Positions 35,901 through 40,948 of a stretch of 40,948 nucleotides of DNA are shown here, one piece after another. Source of the DNA: Pseudomonadales bacterium (GTDB lineage Bacteria > Pseudomonadota > Gammaproteobacteria > Pseudomonadales > JANQJO01); NCBI GenBank assembly GCA_028281605.1, contig JANQJO010000053.1:1-40948 (forward strand). Direction: 5' to 3'. Under the pieces are notes generated by a model. That model saw only the letters and a program-made list of their open reading frames with translations, searched no databases and was not told the origin of the DNA. Both the position numbers and the translations under genes were made by a program. The first letter of the stretch is position 1; each line of letters begins with the position of its first letter.

Positions 35901-37520
35901 TTATTTTGGAATATATCGCTCAAGTGCTGAGCTGATATCAGCTGCAAACAAACTTAAAAGCTGATCCGCTTGCGCTTGTGTACGCGAAGGCGGTAAAGGC
36001 AACGTTAAACGTACCAAGGCACCGTCAGACCGATTACGTGTTAAAGAATCCCAAAATAAATACCACTTAACCAGATACTCATTAGTAATCACACGCCCAC
36101 GCTGCTGAAACCAATAATACACTAATTGACGCGCCTGATCTTTTTGTATCAACACACGATTAACCCGCAAAGGTTGATCAGACATACGCACTCCATCTAA
36201 AGCCACTTGAGACAAATCTTGAATACGCCAACCTCCACCGGGCATACAAGAGCGAGGAGAGTGTGCAGAAGCACCTTTACGTTGCGAATCGTAATAAGCC
36301 ACATAAAAATTAACAACATCAGACTGATCTTTACGGAAATCGGCCATAATATGATCATCTAACTTGAGAATATCCCTATATTCTTTTTCTAAGATATTCA
36401 CTGAACCATGCCAACCATTAAAACTCAATGGAAAACTAACAAAATCATCCCTATTGGGGATAAACTCACTTCTTTGCGGCAATACTGCATACACCAATGC
36501 CGTAGATAACACAATAATACCTGCGGCAACAAAAGCTGGTGAGAACCTCCAGTACTGAATGGCTGTACCTTTAGGTGTAGGAGCTGGCATTTCAAAGCCC
36601 AATACAGTACTAAAGGCTTGACGATTGCGACCTAACCGATGTAATAACCAAGCCTCAACAAACAACAAGGCAAAGGAAGACATAAAAACAACCCAACCCT
36701 CAAAATCGTGTAGCAAACCTTCAGCTGCTGCTTGACCCCAGTGCTCAACTGTATACCCAACCAAACCAATACGAATACTATTCATGACAATGGTAATGGG
36801 GATACTTGAAACAAATAATATCACCCGCTTAATCATAGTTTCTTTATAAAAATAAGCCAAAATGAAACCCAGAGTCATCAATGGGAACAAATAACGCAAA
36901 CCACTACAAGCTTCAACAACTTGTAATTGCATGGAACCTAAATCAATAACATTTCCTTCCAAATACACACTGATACCAAATAATCGAATCACAGCCACAC
37001 CTATTTTTGAAGAAATCAACTGTAATTCACTAGAAAGGTTATTGTAGATAAAGTTCGGCAACGGAATCATAAATAGCAAAATCAATAAAGGAACCAACAC
37101 TTGTCTAAATCCTTGCCAACCCATAAACGCCAAAAACAAGCCATAAATGACCAATAAAAATGAATACTGCACAATAATGTAAAGGCTACTGAGCTCACCA
37201 ATAAAAAACCCTGTTAAACCCATCACGACAAGAGCAAAACCCCACCAAGAGCCACGAAATACTAAAGTTTCAAGCACATCCTTTTTTTGCCAAATCAGAA
37301 AAAGAGTCACCAAAGGGATAATAAAGCCATGACTGTACTCTTCTTTGTTCTGCCAACGATTGATCATATAAGCTAAACCATCGCTGAATTGAAAAGCCAC
37401 AGCAAGTAAAACCATCGCCAACACAGCCCAAAATACTAAAGGCAAACGCCAAATAACCTGATGGCCACTCGATACAGATACCATTGCAGAACTCATATAA
37501 GAATTTACGTGGGAACTCAT
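35901..37520 (-). CDS. Exosortase fused to EpsI domain (XrtD-like)
   Basis: A 539-aa inner-membrane protein. The N-terminal eight-helix exosortase (EpsH) part has the catalytic Cys in VEACSGLRYLFPLMTL (Cys near 207) and the Arg in ITIVMNSIRIGLVGYTVEH (near 248). The C-terminal 180 residues are an EpsI domain with SCMPGGGWRI and YYWFQQRGRVITNEYLVKWY. Exosortases recognise PEP-CTERM-type tails and transfer the cleaved proteins to the cell surface. The fused layout resembles the VPLPA-CTERM exosortase XrtD. The ATG at 37520 overlaps the TGA of the upstream glycosyltransferase gene; the frame is open to 37562. No protein with a PEP-CTERM-like tail is encoded in the window. Confidence 0.88.
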   Translation of the reverse strand: MSSHVNSYMSSAMVSVSSGHQVIWRLPLVFWAVLAMVLLAVAFQFSDGLAYMINRWQNKEEYSHGFIIPLVTLFLIWQKKDVLETLVFRGSWWGFALVVMGLTGFFIGELSSLYIIVQYSFLLVIYGLFLAFMGWQGFRQVLVPLLILLFMIPLPNFIYNNLSSELQLISSKIGVAVIRLFGISVYLEGNVIDLGSMQLQVVEACSGLRYLFPLMTLGFILAYFYKETMIKRVILFVSSIPITIVMNSIRIGLVGYTVEHWGQAAAEGLLHDFEGWVVFMSSFALLFVEAWLLHRLGRNRQAFSTVLGFEMPAPTPKGTAIQYWRFSPAFVAAGIIVLSTALVYAVLPQRSEFIPNRDDFVSFPLSFNGWHGSVNILEKEYRDILKLDDHIMADFRKDQSDVVNFYVAYYDSQRKGASAHSPRSCMPGGGWRIQDLSQVALDGVRMSDQPLRVNRVLIQKDQARQLVYYWFQQRGRVITNEYLVKWYLFWDSLTRNRSDGALVRLTLPLPPSRTQAQADQLLSLFAADISSALERYIPK

Positions 37521-38773
37521 AAAAGCGACTCCTTTTTCAAAGGCAATTTCACAGCTAAGCAATTGTGTAACAATGATAGATAACGCTTAGCTAAGTCCGT
37601 TCTATTATGCTGTGCTTTCACATAATTTCTACCATGTTGCCCCAAGTCCGCCATAAGGCATGGGTCCTCAACCAACCTCAATACAGCTTGCGCCAAAGCT
37701 GTAGCATTATCGGGTTCAAATCCAATACCCGCTTGAGCACATTCAATCATACGCAAACTCTCTCCTTCTACCCCCAAAAGAATTGGCTTGTGCATCGCCA
37801 TGCCTTCAAACAGCTTCGAAGGAATCACTGTTTTAAACAAATCTGACTTTTTCAACAACGCCAAGCTGATATCAGTCAATGCCCAAATTTTTAAAATAGT
37901 TTCTTTAGGTTGTTGATCCAACATCACAACATTATCCAAATTAAGCTGAGTGCGTTGTTGCAATAAAGCCTCTCTGTATGCACCTCCTCCAACCAATAGA
38001 AACTTAATACATGTATGTTCACGCAGTTGATCAGCTGCGTAGAGTACGGTTTCCAAATTATGTGCCATGCCATGTGTACCAACATAAGCTACAATCACAT
38101 CACCTCTGGCAAAACCAAGCGCCTGCTTATAAGTAAGATCCACAGGCATCTGCTTATAAAGAGTTAAATCCACTCCATTTTTGATCACTTCAATTTTACT
38201 GGCCTCAATACCACGCTCTACCATATAAGTTTTAAACGAATCCGTAACAGATACGATTCGATCTGCCTTACGATAAGCAAACAGCTCTAGCCAGCGCAAA
38301 CAACGTATAATAAACTGATTCTGCGTCGCCCCCACGGCTAAAATTGATTCTGGCCATAAATCACGTATTTCTAAAACCCATGGAATACGTTTAATACGAC
38401 TGAGGAAATACCCTGCTAAACCACAAAAAAACTGAGGCGAAGTTGAAATCACCACATCAGTTCTTGGCAAAACAGGAGCCGCAATGATCACTGCTAATAA
38501 ATAAGAAAGGTAATTTAAAATTCTTTTAAGAAATCCAGCATTAGCTGCCAGCAAAGTCCACAGCCTTATCACACAGATACCTGCCTTCATATCTTTCTGA
38601 TAAAAGTGATTTTTATAACCACTATACACTTTACCTTTAGGATGATTAGGCGCACAAGTCACCACTGTCACCTCATGTCCTTGCTCCACCCACACTTTAC
38701 AATGTTCATAAGTTCGAGTAGCCGGCGCATTAACTTCAGGGGGAAAATAATGACTTAAAAACATAATCTTCAT
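37517..38773 (-). CDS. GT4-family glycosyltransferase
   Basis: A 418-aa GT-B-fold cytoplasmic or membrane-associated glycosyltransferase. Start at 38773, with GGGAG about 10 nt upstream; the open frame extends to 38788. The N-terminal Rossmann domain begins MKIMFLSHYFPPEVNAPATR. Then come the acceptor-region segments VVISTSPQFF and LEIRDLWPESI, and the C-terminal donor domain: IEVIKNGVD, AYVGTHGMAHNLETVL and the ExxxxE-type signature FEGMAMHKPIL. Relatives (WcaI/WbuB-like) add a sugar during exopolysaccharide or O-antigen assembly. The donor cannot be named. It lies between the heparinase-like and exosortase genes on one transcript. Confidence 0.9.
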   Translation of the reverse strand: MKIMFLSHYFPPEVNAPATRTYEHCKVWVEQGHEVTVVTCAPNHPKGKVYSGYKNHFYQKDMKAGICVIRLWTLLAANAGFLKRILNYLSYLLAVIIAAPVLPRTDVVISTSPQFFCGLAGYFLSRIKRIPWVLEIRDLWPESILAVGATQNQFIIRCLRWLELFAYRKADRIVSVTDSFKTYMVERGIEASKIEVIKNGVDLTLYKQMPVDLTYKQALGFARGDVIVAYVGTHGMAHNLETVLYAADQLREHTCIKFLLVGGGAYREALLQQRTQLNLDNVVMLDQQPKETILKIWALTDISLALLKKSDLFKTVIPSKLFEGMAMHKPILLGVEGESLRMIECAQAGIGFEPDNATALAQAVLRLVEDPCLMADLGQHGRNYVKAQHNRTDLAKRYLSLLHNCLAVKLPLKKESLL

Positions 38774-38795
38774 AACAAATACTCCCAAAAAACAA

Positions 38796-40496
38796 TCATG
38801 AGGCCTTAATAATTTGATAACTTATAACAAGAGGCAAAACACTCGTTTTTTGCAAACATAAAACGTGATTAGCCTGCTTAACACCAAACTGCGGAAAATA
38901 ATCACCACAGTTTATTTCAATTGAAACATTAAGGTCACACTTAATCTTTGCGATGGTTTGTTTATTTCGATTTAGCACTAACACCTGATTTTGATTATGC
39001 AGACGCTTAAGGTGATAATTTGGATGGATATGAATAAAGCTCTCAGCACTGTGTTTTCCTTTACCTTCTAGAACATCCGTTACGCACCAAATCGAAGCAC
39101 CATCATATTCAATATAACGCCGATGAACAATACCCAAAGCACGATAGGCATCATGAGCTCCCTCAAATAAAACACGGTTAGTATATTTTGACAAACATGC
39201 GGTAATAGGTTTGGCCCGCCGTGCCAAACGAAACCCGCCCCAAATCTCAGACTGTTCCCGCTGATCTACCCTTACTGTATTGTGTGCAACTGTACTGCGC
39301 GCATAAGCTCGATTTTGACTGCACTCATAATCATAAACCCCCGAATCAACGATAACCCTTTGCGCATCTAAAACTAACTCATAACTTAACAAATCACAAT
39401 GAGCATGACCCGGTTGATAAGCAGGGCCCATGGGCCCACAATCAACAATCAGCATATCATTTGCTTTACGCAACCCATAATAGCCTGTTTGTGGATACCG
39501 CAATAATTTCACCGCATGACCACATGCATCAAAGCTGCAACCAAATGTCGATTTATTCAACACTGTTTTTGCATAGGTGAGGACATCTGCTGTTTTAGGC
39601 ACTATCGCTAAAGCAGAGTCATTAAACAAAGGGATATCCCCATCAGGAAAAGTAATGTCACATAAAAAAGTCAAGGCTTTCTCAGCAACGGCTTGTAAGG
39701 TGTCTATCCATTTTTGCTCAGCAATGCCGTCAGAGTGTTGACAAAGATTGAGCACATCCAAACAGTCCATCAACATAATCACGTGGTACATCGGACTGGA
39801 TTCGAAGTGACCACCATCAGCACAAAATTGCTCAGAAATCTGCTGTGTTAAAATACGCTTAGCTTTAAGCAACCAACGATCTGCGATTTTACCACTAAAA
39901 AAAACACCACCGAAAAACAGGGCTACCGCATTCTTAAAATAGTGATTAGCTAAAATATGGTACTCTATATTTTTATCCAACCATAATATTTGCCGATATA
40001 AACTAATCAATACGGTTTCATCTATCTTTTGATGTAAACGAAAACTCAAGATAAATTTGATCCAGTTCACAACTCTCAAAGAAACAGTATAGGGCTCCCA
40101 AGCATCTTCAACCCCAACAGGATTATTTTGTATCCAATGCTGGATCAATGATAAACGTTGTTGCAATGACCAACGCGTTTGCGAGAGGAAATCAAAGTAA
40201 TGTAAATTATAACGCCATAATTTAGATTGATTAACCGCACGCCAATCCAAACATTTGAGATCAAAAGTTTGATTAACATTGAGAAATTTAAAGATTCCAA
40301 AAGGTGTATCAGCCAAAACATGGCCTAAAGTAGAACCTATAGCAATATTCGGTCTAATGGTTATACAATGGTCAGACAAACATATGGCTGTTCTTTTCGA
40401 TTGTATAAAACGCCTATAAGCGTACCAAGCTATTTGTGTAAATTTTAAGTATCGAACAGTATTAAAATATAAAGATAAGCGTGTAACCGAATCCAT
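38796..40496 (-). CDS. Heparinase II/III-family protein
   Basis: A 566-aa protein with an N-terminal alpha/alpha toroid (about 60-320, with WRYNLHYFDFL, DAWEPYTVSLRVVNWIKF, LANHYFKNAVALFF and GGHFESSPMYH) and a C-terminal beta-sandwich domain (about 350-560). The latter includes PGHAHCDLLSYEL with the likely metal/catalytic His, then STVAHNTVRVDQREQSEIW. Relatives are polysaccharide lyases; those encoded next to exosortases probably trim or modify the exported glycan. No signal peptide is visible at the N-terminus (YLKFTQIAWYAYRRF), as is common for this subgroup. It is the first gene of the four-gene minus-strand operon. Confidence 0.88.
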   Translation of the reverse strand: MDSVTRLSLYFNTVRYLKFTQIAWYAYRRFIQSKRTAICLSDHCITIRPNIAIGSTLGHVLADTPFGIFKFLNVNQTFDLKCLDWRAVNQSKLWRYNLHYFDFLSQTRWSLQQRLSLIQHWIQNNPVGVEDAWEPYTVSLRVVNWIKFILSFRLHQKIDETVLISLYRQILWLDKNIEYHILANHYFKNAVALFFGGVFFSGKIADRWLLKAKRILTQQISEQFCADGGHFESSPMYHVIMLMDCLDVLNLCQHSDGIAEQKWIDTLQAVAEKALTFLCDITFPDGDIPLFNDSALAIVPKTADVLTYAKTVLNKSTFGCSFDACGHAVKLLRYPQTGYYGLRKANDMLIVDCGPMGPAYQPGHAHCDLLSYELVLDAQRVIVDSGVYDYECSQNRAYARSTVAHNTVRVDQREQSEIWGGFRLARRAKPITACLSKYTNRVLFEGAHDAYRALGIVHRRYIEYDGASIWCVTDVLEGKGKHSAESFIHIHPNYHLKRLHNQNQVLVLNRNKQTIAKIKCDLNVSIEINCGDYFPQFGVKQANHVLCLQKTSVLPLVISYQIIKAS

Positions 40497-40948
40497 AGTC
40501 AGTCGCTATATATAAATGTCACTGTGAAAAATGCCTCTGTACCACATTCCTGCTGTTTTACAAAGCATCTATATTATTTGCTTTTGCTATTACAATGAAA
40601 ACCCATCATCAAGAGTCAATCATAACCCATGTAAGAATGGCAAAACAGCGGTGCCCAGCGAAAAACAAACGACTCTATCTGGATTTGCCATAGTTTGGCT
40701 AAATTTCCACCTAAATACCTTTCAAAAAAGCCTTGTTTTACAGGCTTTTCGACTTAAAAAGATTTAAAATTTACAGTGTACTCTCAGCAGAGCACACTTG
40801 CATACTGGTATGATGTGATCGTATCTTATTCAAAGTGGCTCTTCTACTAGTTACCGTGAAAATCTCCGAATTTAGGCAATAGGTTCCCTTCTCCCAGTCT
40901 AGGAGTATGAAAATTATGCGACAATAAAATTGTTTTAGCTGGTAGTTA
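40497..40948. other. Intergenic region at window end
   Basis: About 450 bp upstream of the heparinase-like gene with no gene I can support. It holds a hairpin at 40726-40749. A 78-codon open frame (40531-40767) ends in that hairpin and has no ribosome site. Confidence 0.4.
40726..40749. terminator. Hairpin flanked by A and T runs
   Basis: AAAAGCCT (40726-40733) pairs perfectly with AGGCTTTT (40742-40749), loop of 8 nt, a symmetrical stem usable in either direction. Confidence 0.5.

Noticed and set aside
40531..40767. 78-codon open frame at the window end
   Set aside because: No ribosome site; ends within a hairpin; composition not protein-like.

Overview
The window looks like chromosomal DNA from an AT-rich gammaproteobacterium. 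This is inferred from gene order (yqgE-ruvX, panB-panC, rpsB-tsf-pyrH-frr) and from the exosortase/exopolysaccharide cluster. No species marker is complete enough to name the organism. Several proteins of unrecognised family (2083-5165, 9665-10846, 14588-15826, 31545-32633) would fit a host-associated or predatory lineage, but that is a guess.

Layout. 1-1602: a palindromic repeat, then ung and a TetR-type regulator on the minus strand. 1603-5165: six tandem 11-bp repeats, then four plus-strand genes of unknown function (a secreted basic peptide, an ankyrin-like protein, a cysteine-rich protein with a glycine-zipper tail, and a 41-aa exported peptide). 5226-5844: a scrap yard holding a 99-bp palindrome, an integron attC-like site, a broken ParE toxin, and an antitoxin remnant whose start lies in another repeat. 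5900-8776: housekeeping yqgE, ruvX, panB and panC. 8896-11842: a lipoprotein cytochrome c, an unknown 393-aa protein and an EamA transporter. 11944-15826: a palindrome that supplies the stop codon of a P2-type cation ATPase, which lies downstream of an unknown 412-aa gene. 15971-17803: decayed repeats, a 180-bp nested palindrome running into a collagen-like membrane protein gene, and a lipoprotein gene. 18111-22024: the rpsB-tsf-pyrH-frr translation/nucleotide operon, with its promoter and leader hairpin, ending in a WrbA-type quinone reductase gene. 22201-31259: a two-gene operon for a giant exported multidomain protein (about 2,021 aa) and a transglutaminase-fold protein without the catalytic cysteine. 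32857-33588: a Tse2-like ADP-ribosyltransferase toxin with an adjacent Tsi2-like helical partner. 33976-34051: tRNA-Asn. 34247-40496: a minus-strand operon for envelope polysaccharide and protein sorting (heparinase II/III-like protein, GT4 glycosyltransferase, exosortase fused to EpsI, WecA/MraY-type phosphoglycosyltransferase).

The main novelty lies in three places: the Tse2/Tsi2-like pair; the orphan attC next to a decayed ParE module; and four families of palindromic repeats. One repeat family keeps its hairpin although the stem sequence has changed, and several copies have been built into gene ends (an ATPase stop codon, the start of the collagen-like gene, the start of the antitoxin remnant).
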